Shown: in pieces, positions 22,142 through 31,147 of the stretch
Layout: each line of letters starts with the position of its first letter
Numbering within the stretch: position 1 is the stretch's first letter
From: a virus
Reading direction: 5' to 3' (one strand)
IMG/VR virus record: IMGVR_UViG_3300045742_000170
Coordinates: 1-32,823 of that record
DNA: 32,823 bases
Program-made: the position numbers and the translations under genes
Notes under the pieces: model-generated
What the model saw: only the letters and a program-made list of their open reading frames with translations
Databases searched by the model: none
Told to the model about the DNA's origin: nothing

Positions 22142-23587
22142 ATGGCAAAAGGAAATTATACAAACGCATACGCTACTACTAAGCCTGTTAGTCAAGATAT
22201 GGCAGGTTTTATTACCGACCAAGAAAATCAAGATTTTAAATATCGAAAAGAAGCTAAAGAAAAAGAAGATGCACAGGAAGAAGCTTTTCAAAAGAAACAA
22301 GAAAATCTAGCGAAGTATCAAGGAAAATTTAAGCCTTATGATACAGGTAGTGCAACGTATAATACAGCCATTGCAACAGCTTTAGAAGAAGCAAAATCTA
22401 AAGCTTTGGAATACTACAAAATTACAGCCGATAGAACCAAGTCTGATGCAGAAAGAATGGAAGCACAGGCTAATTTAAATGATTTAGAAAATTACCCTTC
22501 TTATTTAAAAAATATATCTGACCGATTTACAGAAGTAAATAGTGCATACGCTGAAGCAGTTAAAAATGGGGAAGCATGGGCCGATCCAGAGTGGGAAGCT
22601 AAATTTCAAAATCAATTTAAAGGAATGAAAGTAACAATGGGTGATAACAATAAACCTACAATGTTATTTTTAGACCAAAATGGAGATGGAGTTTCAGATT
22701 TTATGGAATATGAAGATATTGCTCAATTAGTTCCAGAAAACTTGATTAAGCCTAAAGTCAATATGTTTAAAATGGCTGAAACCTATGCAAAAGGGTTAAA
22801 GCCTAGAACGGATGAAGAGTATGATCCAAACAATCCATATAAAACAACTGAAACAAAAGGTGTTTCTTTTGAGGAACTTGAAGCAGGAGCAGAGCAATTA
22901 ATGACACCTCAAGCTTTAACAAGTTACAAAATAGAGTATGGAATTAAAGATAGGGATTTAACTGATACTGAGTTAAAAGACATAAAAATAAAGCTTATAG
23001 AATCAATGCTTCCATATACAGAAAGAGGGGTTAAATCAAAACTTGATATTAAATCTAAGAATGCTGATGAAAATGATGCAGCTAATAGAGCTTCAAGAGA
23101 GAGGATAGCAAAAATGAATGAAGCAGGAAGAAACAAAAGAAATGCTTCAAAAAAAGGTGATGGAAAAACAAATGCTTCAGTAGATGAGTTAATAAATTAT
23201 TCAGTATCAGTAAATCAAAAAGGTATTCCTAAAAATTCATTAGGTTATAATCCTAAAGGTGGAGCAATTATCTATCAACCTACCGAAGATTATACTGAAG
23301 AAATTGACAAATTTTATCTTACACCAGATAATGATGTAATTATTACAGGTACAAAAATTGAATTAGGAAAGGATGGTAAAACTAAAGTAAGAAAACCATT
23401 TTCATATAACTCTTCTAAACAAGCAGATGAAGTAGGTAAGAGATTATCTTTAATTACAAAATCAAATAGTGATGAAACTTTTGATTCAATTAGTGAGTTT
23501 AGGAATACACTACTTGAAAGAAAAAATGCTACATTAAAAAAGGGAGAAGACAACACAGAAGAAGAGTTTAATTGGGAAGAACAATAA
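22142..23587 (+). CDS. Internal virion protein, middle (T7 gp15-like role), with EF-hand loop
   Basis: 481 residues, hydrophilic, mostly helical: FKYRKEAKEKEDAQEEAFQKKQENL coiled coil (about 32-57), ALEEAKSKALEYYKITADRTKSDAERMEAQ helices (about 80-110), YAKGLKPRTDEEYDPNNPYK and a charged linker (about 315-345, NRASRERIAKMNEAGRNKRNASKKG), then a beta-rich C-terminal part (about 370-440). Residues 178-189 (DQNGDGVSDFME) fit the EF-hand calcium loop at positions 1, 3, 5, 9 and 12. It is placed between the 200- and 2504-residue genes, like T7 gp15, and likely travels in the head or tail lumen as cargo and is ejected. Family not named with certainty. Confidence 0.6.
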   Translation: MAKGNYTNAYATTKPVSQDMAGFITDQENQDFKYRKEAKEKEDAQEEAFQKKQENLAKYQGKFKPYDTGSATYNTAIATALEEAKSKALEYYKITADRTKSDAERMEAQANLNDLENYPSYLKNISDRFTEVNSAYAEAVKNGEAWADPEWEAKFQNQFKGMKVTMGDNNKPTMLFLDQNGDGVSDFMEYEDIAQLVPENLIKPKVNMFKMAETYAKGLKPRTDEEYDPNNPYKTTETKGVSFEELEAGAEQLMTPQALTSYKIEYGIKDRDLTDTELKDIKIKLIESMLPYTERGVKSKLDIKSKNADENDAANRASRERIAKMNEAGRNKRNASKKGDGKTNASVDELINYSVSVNQKGIPKNSLGYNPKGGAIIYQPTEDYTEEIDKFYLTPDNDVIITGTKIELGKDGKTKVRKPFSYNSSKQADEVGKRLSLITKSNSDETFDSISEFRNTLLERKNATLKKGEDNTEEEFNWEEQ

Positions 23588-23595
23588 TTTAAGTT

Positions 23596-26500
23596 ATGCA
23601 AGAAACAAATCCGGCACTAGAGAACGCTTATAAATTAGCGAAATCAAAAGGTTATAAGAAAGATATTACTGAGTTCACTACATTAATATCTTCAAATGAG
23701 GATGCTTTAAATAATATATATAAATCTGTACAGTCTAAAGGTTATAAAAAATCTATTGATGATTTTAAGCAACTTATTGGTATTTCTGACGTAAAAAAAA
23801 AAGAAAATTCATCTTCTTCTACGACAAACGAAAAATCGGTTTCGAAACCTCAAAATGGTTCTTCGGATGGAAAAGGATATGATGAAATTTCAGAAAAATA
23901 CAACTTTACCAATACTAAAACACCAGAGATAAAGGAAAGTAAACTTGAAAAACAAGGTGTAAAACACATAAATCAAGAAGATATTATAGCTCAAAAAGAA
24001 CAACCTTTAAAAACTCAAATAAAAAAGGATAACATTGAACTTGGTATTGGAGTTAAAACTGAAGAACAATTAGCAGAAGAAAAAACTAAAAAAGAAGCAT
24101 TAATAAATTCTTTTAACGAAAACACAATAGTTTCAGATGATTTTATAAGTGATATTTCTACTGATTTTGATGAGAAACTAAATCAAACAGGAGTTTGGAA
24201 TGGAATTAAAACAGGCCTAAAGTCAACTTGGAATAAAGTAATGCCTTATTTACCTGGAAGTCCTAATGATAAAGATGTTAGGAAAAATTTAGAATTTGAA
24301 TTAGATCCTTTGGCTGATGTAAAAAAAGAAGCTAAAAAAAACTTATTAGATAGTGGATTAAAGGAAGAAGATATTACAGAGCAAAAAATAAATGAAATTG
24401 CAAAGAAAATTTATGTAAACAAAGAGTTGTCGGATAAACGCATTTCATTGAGTAATGACTATTTAGAAGGAATATCTGATGATGATAGAAAGATATTAAA
24501 AGCAGATAAAAACCTTCAATTAGAAAGCATTTCTTTACAAGATAAAAAGCTTTTAAATACAATAACACTTATTGACAATAACCTTGAAAAAGATTATAGC
24601 GAATTAAGTGATTTAATTGAAATAAGTAAAAATGGCGGTTTGTCTCAAGAAGAGATAAAAAGAGTTACACAACTTCAAGATGTGTTAGAAAACAACTTAA
24701 AAAATCGTCAAGAAATTTATTCTAAATACTCAAACAACAGCAAAGAATTAGGTACAGTACAAGAGGAATATGATATTTTAAAAAGGAATTATGGCTCTTT
24801 AGAAAATTTTGGTCTAAAAATAGGTCTTGGAGTAGCTAAAATTACAACAGGTTTAGCACAAAGTTATAACATGGTTCTAGGTGATGATAAAGATAAAAAA
24901 GAAGTTGCTGATATTCAAAAGGCAATAGATGAGGTTTTACAAGAGGAGATTCAAAAAGAAACTCAAGAAGTAAGAAGCTTTAATGATGTAGTTGATTATG
25001 TGTCTGATTTAGTTGGAAATCAAGCACCAAACTTAGGTTTAATGTATTTAACAGGTGGTGGTTCTAGTATGGTAAAACCATTATCTAGTATTGCAGCGTA
25101 TTCCGTAGGTAATAAATACTCAGAATTAGAAAATGAAAACAACTATGGAGAAGGAAATTATACTAAATCAGAGATGTATGTAGCATCACTTGTTTCCGGA
25201 GGTGCTGAAGCTATTGAAATGAATACTTTAAGAATGCTTGGTGGTGGTAAAAGACTTGTACAAAGTACTTTATCTAGCACACCTACAAGAGAATTATTTA
25301 GAAAGAGTATTGGAAAGAAACTACAAAGTGCATCTTCTGAAACCTTTAAAAATGTTAAAGGAGAAATACTTGAAGAGGAATTAACTAATGTGGTTCAAAA
25401 TTTTTCTGACAGGTATATTCTTGGTGATAAATCTGTGGGTATTTTGGACAACTCAATTAAAGTGGCCAAAGATGCTGCTTCTATGTCTATCTTAATGACT
25501 TCTTTTCCTGCTGCTGCATCTGCAGTAATAAAGCCATTTGTACCAAAATCTTATGTTGAGGTTTTAGATAAAAACACAAAACGAATAGCTGAAATACAAG
25601 AAATTTTAAACAATCCTAATCTTAGTGAAGAGACTAGAAAAGAAGGGAATAAATTACTAAAAGAATCTATTGATAATAACAAAAGAGGTTTAAAAGAAAT
25701 AATATTAAATACATCAAAGTTAGACGATTCTTTTGTAGAAAAAGTTATAGAGTTAGAAACTAAAAGTTCTGAAATTAGAAATAAAGCAAATGCTATTTCT
25801 AATGACAAATCTATTTCAAAAAGTCAAAAAGAATTTTTACTAAAAGAACTTCAAACAGAATATAATTCAAGTGAAAATTTGCGTGAAAAAATTAATTCTG
25901 GAAAAGCTACAAAATTAGACTTGTTAGACGAAAAAGAAGTTTTAAAACTAAAAGACAAAGCCGGAAAGCAATTAATAAAAGAAGCTGAGGAAAGTGGTAA
26001 GAAAGAAGCATCATTTAACGATGAGCAAATTACTAAACGTGCTTTAGAAATTTATAATGAAACTAAACCTAAAAAAGAAATAAACGAACCCATTGTAGTT
26101 AATAAAACTACAACAGATACTAAAGAACAGGCAACAAAAGTTAAACCTGCTCCTAGTATTTCTTTAGATGAAAGTTTAAGCGAAAATAATAATCCAAATC
26201 AAATAACAAATGACCTTTCAAATAAATCTATTGAAGAATTAGAGAAAAGAAAGTTTGAATTAGATGAAAAAGGATTTAGAAGCTTAACAAAAGAAAGTGA
26301 TGAGTATAATAAAATTGATAAAGAATTAGAGAAAAAAGAATGGCAAAGTGTATTAGGAAGTCCTTTATCTGAAGTTGAAAAAGTTATTGATGACCTTATA
26401 GAAAAAGATAAAGAAATGCCTAATGGTTATGGTTCTTACATAGAGAAAAGAGATGCTAGAGAATCTAAGGAAATAGTCGCTAAATATAAAGGAGAAGTAA

Positions 26501-29500
26501 GTAAAAAAGAATCTATCAAAGATTTTAAAGATGCTTTTTTTGGAAACCCAGATACTTGGTATGCTGATGCTTTAAAAATGAGAGAATCAGTACGTTCATT
26601 TATTGAAAAAGGAGGAACATTTAAGGAATTACTTAAATCTGTTCAAAAAGAATTTGAGAGTGATGGATTTTCTGAACAAGATGCAGCAGGTGTAATAAAC
26701 AGCAAATTAAGTAAAATAGCTAAAACAAATGAAAGCACACAGACAGAAGATATTGTTACTGATGGAAACATTCAACCTAGAGTTGAACCAATGGGAGAGT
26801 TGGCAGAAAGTAAACCAACAACAACCAACGCTATTGAAGAAGAAAGTGTTTCCAATACCAATGAGCCTAAACCAAGTGAAGGAAAGCCTAAAGTAACAAC
26901 TAAAGAAGTTGTTGTTCCTGGATTTGCAAATAGAGAATCTACTTATGATGTAGATATGGACTATGATGGTAATATTACTGAAATTAGAAGTAAAAAAGAT
27001 GGTAGAGTTATTAATGAATTTGTAGAGTATACTTCTACAAAAATAGATAAAAAAACAAAACTAAAAGTTACAAAAAAAGGGATAAGAAAAAATGCTAATT
27101 ATGCTAAAATTGAATCTGCAGCGTTAGGTATTAAAACTGAAAACCAACAAAATATAAATAATAAAGAATTTATAAGTAACTTTGAACCTACTAATGAGTA
27201 TGATGCTGCTTTAAAATCACTTGCATCTGGTGATAAAGTTTCTCCAAAATCATTACAGTCAGAATTAGGTAATTCAGATAGTTCTTGGGCCACAAATAAA
27301 TCATCTAAGGAAACATTACCAAGCGTTGAAGCTTTAGCAGAACAAATTTGGGAATCTAATCCAAATTTTGATGTTCAAGAAGTTAGAAATGCTTTAATTG
27401 ATATTATTGGTTCACACGCAAACCTTAATAGCGTTAAAGAAAGTCTTTTAGATGCTCATAAAGAGAATGTTAAGAGAATTGAAGAACAAGAAATTAGTAC
27501 TTACTTAGGTAGTTTATCTGAGCAAGAATTAGCTATGTATGAGACTGTAAAAGCAGAGGATGATTACATTTCTGAACTTACAGATGATGAAGCACAAAGA
27601 TATTATGAACAAGAATATAGAAAAAACACAGGGAATTATGAAAACGAACAAGGAACAACCAAAAATGACGAGATCGGAATTACTAAAAGCGAAAGCGTTC
27701 AAGAAAGTAATGGAAGAGAAAAATCAGAACCAAGAGCAGTCGAAGAAAAAGTAGTTGAACAATCAATAGATAAAGTTTTTTCTAAAGAAACAGTTGAAAG
27801 TTTAGAGAAAGCAAACAAACCAGATGTACTTGATTTCTTAGACAGTTTAAAACTTGATCCAAACGATTTAAATGCTACACTTCCATTTTTACCACAAACT
27901 TGGAACTTATTTATTGATGCAATAAAACTAGCTTATAAAGGTGGTAAAACTATTGCAGAAGCTATTGAAATAGCAAAACAAAAACTTATAGATAAAGGAA
28001 TTTCTAACAAAGAAATTAATGCTGTAATTGAGTTCTTTAATAAGAAAGCTCAAAAAACAAACACATCTGATTTTAAAAGAAAACCAGGGCAACGCTCATT
28101 ACTTCAAAGACTACGAAATGGAGGTAATGAAGATATTGTAAACAGAGTTATTGATAGAATTGGATTGACTTATGAGAAAAACAATCAAGAGAAGACTTAT
28201 GCAGATGCGGTAAACTTTGTTGAAGAAGTTGGAATTGCAGAAGCGTATAATGCTATTAAAGAGGGTAAAATTAAAAATCCTGCTGCTGTTACTGTTATTT
28301 ACGCAGAATTAATAGAAAGACTTCCAAGAGAGATTGAAAATGCACTAAGCACAATTACAGATAATGATGCTTTACTTGAAGCTACAAAAGAGTTTGATGC
28401 TTATTTTGAAGACATAATTAATGAATATGCAACTAGAGCAACTGAATTTGGTCAAGCTAATTCTATACTTAACTACATTTACAATAAAGCACAAACTGTA
28501 AGATATTCTCTTTCTAAGCAAGTTGAAATTCATAAATCTATAAACGGAGGTAAAGTTGATCCAGAAACAATGGAAAAACTAAAAGAACTTGAAGCAAAAT
28601 ACAAAGAAGCAGTTGAAAATATTAAGCAATTAGAAGAGAAAAATGAAGCTATTATTGCTCAACAAGCTTTTGAAAGAATTATTGAAGAGCAAAAGCGTAA
28701 ATTAAACATTGGAAATAAAAGACCTAATTCAGCTCAAGCTAAAAAGGTAGCGGAAAGTGTAAGGAAATTAAAAATAAATAGACCTGGTGTTTTTAAATCA
28801 TCAACCGGAGCAGATTTAGTTTGGGATGGTGCAGTAGAAATTGTTGCTAAATCTATTGAAACTACTGGAAGAGTTGCAGATGCTATTAATGAGGGAATTG
28901 ATTTCATTAAAAAATCTAATTGGTATAAAGGATTAAACAACCAAGAAAAACAATTAGCAGAACAACAATTTGTTGAATCTTTTGAAGGTATTTCAGATAG
29001 TAATTCTCTTAATAATGAGATTGCCATTGATAAAAATGGAGATATTAAAGTTTCTGGAAAGGTTTTAACAGATTTTGTTAAAGATGGTGGAACGGATGTA
29101 AATAACTTGGTTGATATTATCAAAAAAGAAATTGAATCTGATTATCCTCATGTTTCAAAACGAGAAATTCGTGATGCTATTACAGGATATGGAAAGAGAG
29201 CAAATAAAAATAAATCTCAATTAAGAGAAGATATTTCTAGGCTTAAAAATTTAGGAAAACTTGAAAGTGAACTTGAAGATGTTCAAAAAGGTATTGCTAA
29301 AAACAAAGGAAGTAAAGCTTCTAAAAGAAAATTGTCTGACAAAGAAAATTTACTAAAAAAACAGATAAAAGGACTTCAAGATAAACTAGGTATTACTGAA
29401 AAAGAACGTACTGAGCGTTCTAAAGAATACACTAAAAAAAGAATTGAAGAAATTAAGAATAAAATTAAAAACGGTGATTTTTCTAAAAAGGAAATAAAAC

Positions 29501-31110
29501 CAATTACTGAAGATGCTGAACTTAAAAAATTAAGAACAGAAAAAAACAGAATTGAAGAGGATTTTGAAAAATTAAAACACATTAAGGAATTAGAACAAAG
29601 AAGTATTGGTGAAAGAATAAAGGACCATTTTTCTGATTTATGGGATTCTCAGCGTGTAACTAGAGCAACAGGTGAGTTATCATTTGTTGGAGCACAAGGA
29701 GGTTTTTATGTTGTAGATGGATTCTTTTCAAGAAAAACTTTTAAAAATTTAGCTAAAAACATAAAAGGAACAACTGCAAATGATTGGAAGCCTAGAAATA
29801 TCTTTGGAACTATTTCTAAAATAACTAAATCAGCACAATCAGTAAATGCAATTGCAGAGATGTTTGATAAAATGGCAACAAAAAATAATTATGATGATTT
29901 TGAAGCTATTCTAAAAGACCATCCTTATTATGATGTTTTCTTAAAATCTAAGTTGCGTATTCTAGGTGAAGATGCAAAAACACAAGTTAAAGATGAAATG
30001 TTTATTGGTAATGCTGTATTGTCAATTTTAAAACTTCCTGCTGCCGGATTAACTTATTTAGATAAAGGTAAGAAGAGAACAACAATTCATGGTTATTTTG
30101 AAAAACTGAGAACTGGAAAAGTTTCAGATAAGAATAAAAAATCAATTATTGAAATGACAGGACCATTAACGGTTACTGGTGCTTTAGAGAGAGGAAATAA
30201 TACTTTTATGAACATTGCAAGAATAGATCTTTTTATGAGAGGTGCTAAAATGCTTGAACTTCAAGGTAAAAACCCAATAGACCATATTGACGAGTATAAA
30301 AAATTAGCAAGTGCAGTAAATACAATTACTGGTAGTGCTAATCTATCACAAACATTAACAATGGCTGTTCCTATTTTAAATAAGTTAATTTTCTCAACTA
30401 GATATTGGGCGAGTTCATTAAATATGACACCTCCGGTATCATTATATTATTTATGGAAGTTAGGTAATTACGATAGTGTTTTATTAGGAAAACCAAGTAC
30501 TTGGAAAGGTGCTTTAGAAGTAAGTGTTGCACAAAAAACTTTTTTAAGAACCACTATAAAAGGAATGACTGCAATGTTTGGAGCTGCATCTTATATGCTT
30601 TATTTGGCAAATTCTGTAAAAGATGATGATGAAGAGAAAGCTTATATTGAATACGATCCAAGAAGTTCAGATTTTATGCAAGTTGTAGATGGTAAAAAAC
30701 GAACTGATTTCTTTGGGCCATATAGAAACAATATAGTTTTATTCTCTAAAATTTACACAAGAGAATCTAAGAAAAATGGAGAAATAAAAAGTAATGGTGA
30801 AGGTGTTTTTAGTAGGACTAATAAAGATATTTTCTTTGATTATATTTCAAACAAAGCCAATCCTTTTCCTGGAATGTTTTTAAGAAATATGGCAGGTAAG
30901 AAAAAAATGATTATAAATGAAGAAACAGGTATTGAAGAAGAGAAAGTAATGCTTTTTGAAGATGATGTTGCTATTGAAACTCAAATGGTAAACAATCTAT
31001 ATCCAATATTTGTAGATACTACAAATGAAATTATAGAAGAAGATCCAGAACTAGGAGAGGAGCTTTATATAATGTTAGCGTTTATAGGAAAACAAACATC
31101 AGTTTATTAA
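23596..31110 (+). CDS. Giant internal virion / polyvalent ejection protein
   Basis: 2504 residues, the largest gene. Two tandem repeats of about 30 residues open it (about 4-61): LENAYKLAKSKGYKKDITEF and LNNIYKSVQSKGYKKSIDDF. Residues about 472-560 (NQAPNLGLMYLTGGGSS, YVASLVSGGAEAIEM) and about 1610-1645 (ATEFGQANSILNYIYNKAQT) resemble blocks in large polyvalent virion proteins. Long coiled coils lie at about 700-770, 1640-1700 and 1870-2010. The C-terminus (about 2240-2504) has the polyvalent-protein ending: ITGSANLSQTL, NKLIFSTRYWASSL, a hydrophobic helix AMFGAASYMLYLANSV, YDPRSSDFMQVVDG and NPFPGMFLRNMAGKK. Position and size match T7 gp16 or crAss cargo proteins, which enter the cell with the DNA. 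No enzyme motif (for example lytic transglycosylase) could be assigned. A 12-bp stem terminator follows. Confidence 0.75.
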   Translation: MQETNPALENAYKLAKSKGYKKDITEFTTLISSNEDALNNIYKSVQSKGYKKSIDDFKQLIGISDVKKKENSSSSTTNEKSVSKPQNGSSDGKGYDEISEKYNFTNTKTPEIKESKLEKQGVKHINQEDIIAQKEQPLKTQIKKDNIELGIGVKTEEQLAEEKTKKEALINSFNENTIVSDDFISDISTDFDEKLNQTGVWNGIKTGLKSTWNKVMPYLPGSPNDKDVRKNLEFELDPLADVKKEAKKNLLDSGLKEEDITEQKINEIAKKIYVNKELSDKRISLSNDYLEGISDDDRKILKADKNLQLESISLQDKKLLNTITLIDNNLEKDYSELSDLIEISKNGGLSQEEIKRVTQLQDVLENNLKNRQEIYSKYSNNSKELGTVQEEYDILKRNYGSLENFGLKIGLGVAKITTGLAQSYNMVLGDDKDKKEVADIQKAIDEVLQEEIQKETQEVRSFNDVVDYVSDLVGNQAPNLGLMYLTGGGSSMVKPLSSIAAYSVGNKYSELENENNYGEGNYTKSEMYVASLVSGGAEAIEMNTLRMLGGGKRLVQSTLSSTPTRELFRKSIGKKLQSASSETFKNVKGEILEEELTNVVQNFSDRYILGDKSVGILDNSIKVAKDAASMSILMTSFPAAASAVIKPFVPKSYVEVLDKNTKRIAEIQEILNNPNLSEETRKEGNKLLKESIDNNKRGLKEIILNTSKLDDSFVEKVIELETKSSEIRNKANAISNDKSISKSQKEFLLKELQTEYNSSENLREKINSGKATKLDLLDEKEVLKLKDKAGKQLIKEAEESGKKEASFNDEQITKRALEIYNETKPKKEINEPIVVNKTTTDTKEQATKVKPAPSISLDESLSENNNPNQITNDLSNKSIEELEKRKFELDEKGFRSLTKESDEYNKIDKELEKKEWQSVLGSPLSEVEKVIDDLIEKDKEMPNGYGSYIEKRDARESKEIVAKYKGEVSKKESIKDFKDAFFGNPDTWYADALKMRESVRSFIEKGGTFKELLKSVQKEFESDGFSEQDAAGVINSKLSKIAKTNESTQTEDIVTDGNIQPRVEPMGELAESKPTTTNAIEEESVSNTNEPKPSEGKPKVTTKEVVVPGFANRESTYDVDMDYDGNITEIRSKKDGRVINEFVEYTSTKIDKKTKLKVTKKGIRKNANYAKIESAALGIKTENQQNINNKEFISNFEPTNEYDAALKSLASGDKVSPKSLQSELGNSDSSWATNKSSKETLPSVEALAEQIWESNPNFDVQEVRNALIDIIGSHANLNSVKESLLDAHKENVKRIEEQEISTYLGSLSEQELAMYETVKAEDDYISELTDDEAQRYYEQEYRKNTGNYENEQGTTKNDEIGITKSESVQESNGREKSEPRAVEEKVVEQSIDKVFSKETVESLEKANKPDVLDFLDSLKLDPNDLNATLPFLPQTWNLFIDAIKLAYKGGKTIAEAIEIAKQKLIDKGISNKEINAVIEFFNKKAQKTNTSDFKRKPGQRSLLQRLRNGGNEDIVNRVIDRIGLTYEKNNQEKTYADAVNFVEEVGIAEAYNAIKEGKIKNPAAVTVIYAELIERLPREIENALSTITDNDALLEATKEFDAYFEDIINEYATRATEFGQANSILNYIYNKAQTVRYSLSKQVEIHKSINGGKVDPETMEKLKELEAKYKEAVENIKQLEEKNEAIIAQQAFERIIEEQKRKLNIGNKRPNSAQAKKVAESVRKLKINRPGVFKSSTGADLVWDGAVEIVAKSIETTGRVADAINEGIDFIKKSNWYKGLNNQEKQLAEQQFVESFEGISDSNSLNNEIAIDKNGDIKVSGKVLTDFVKDGGTDVNNLVDIIKKEIESDYPHVSKREIRDAITGYGKRANKNKSQLREDISRLKNLGKLESELEDVQKGIAKNKGSKASKRKLSDKENLLKKQIKGLQDKLGITEKERTERSKEYTKKRIEEIKNKIKNGDFSKKEIKPITEDAELKKLRTEKNRIEEDFEKLKHIKELEQRSIGERIKDHFSDLWDSQRVTRATGELSFVGAQGGFYVVDGFFSRKTFKNLAKNIKGTTANDWKPRNIFGTISKITKSAQSVNAIAEMFDKMATKNNYDDFEAILKDHPYYDVFLKSKLRILGEDAKTQVKDEMFIGNAVLSILKLPAAGLTYLDKGKKRTTIHGYFEKLRTGKVSDKNKKSIIEMTGPLTVTGALERGNNTFMNIARIDLFMRGAKMLELQGKNPIDHIDEYKKLASAVNTITGSANLSQTLTMAVPILNKLIFSTRYWASSLNMTPPVSLYYLWKLGNYDSVLLGKPSTWKGALEVSVAQKTFLRTTIKGMTAMFGAASYMLYLANSVKDDDEEKAYIEYDPRSSDFMQVVDGKKRTDFFGPYRNNIVLFSKIYTRESKKNGEIKSNGEGVFSRTNKDIFFDYISNKANPFPGMFLRNMAGKKKMIINEETGIEEEKVMLFEDDVAIETQMVNNLYPIFVDTTNEIIEEDPELGEELYIMLAFIGKQTSVY

Positions 31111-31113
31111 AAC

Positions 31114-31143
31114 AAAAAAGCCACTAATTAAAGTGGCTTTTTT
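31114..31143. terminator. Bidirectional terminator between the phage operon and the NA37 gene
   Basis: AAAAAAGCCACT (31114-31125) pairs perfectly with AGTGGCTTTTTT (31132-31143) over the loop AATTAA, with T runs at the end on both strands. It fills almost all of the 37 bases between the convergent stops and serves the giant protein operon and the minus-strand gene alike. Confidence 0.9.
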
Positions 31144-31147
31144 TATG

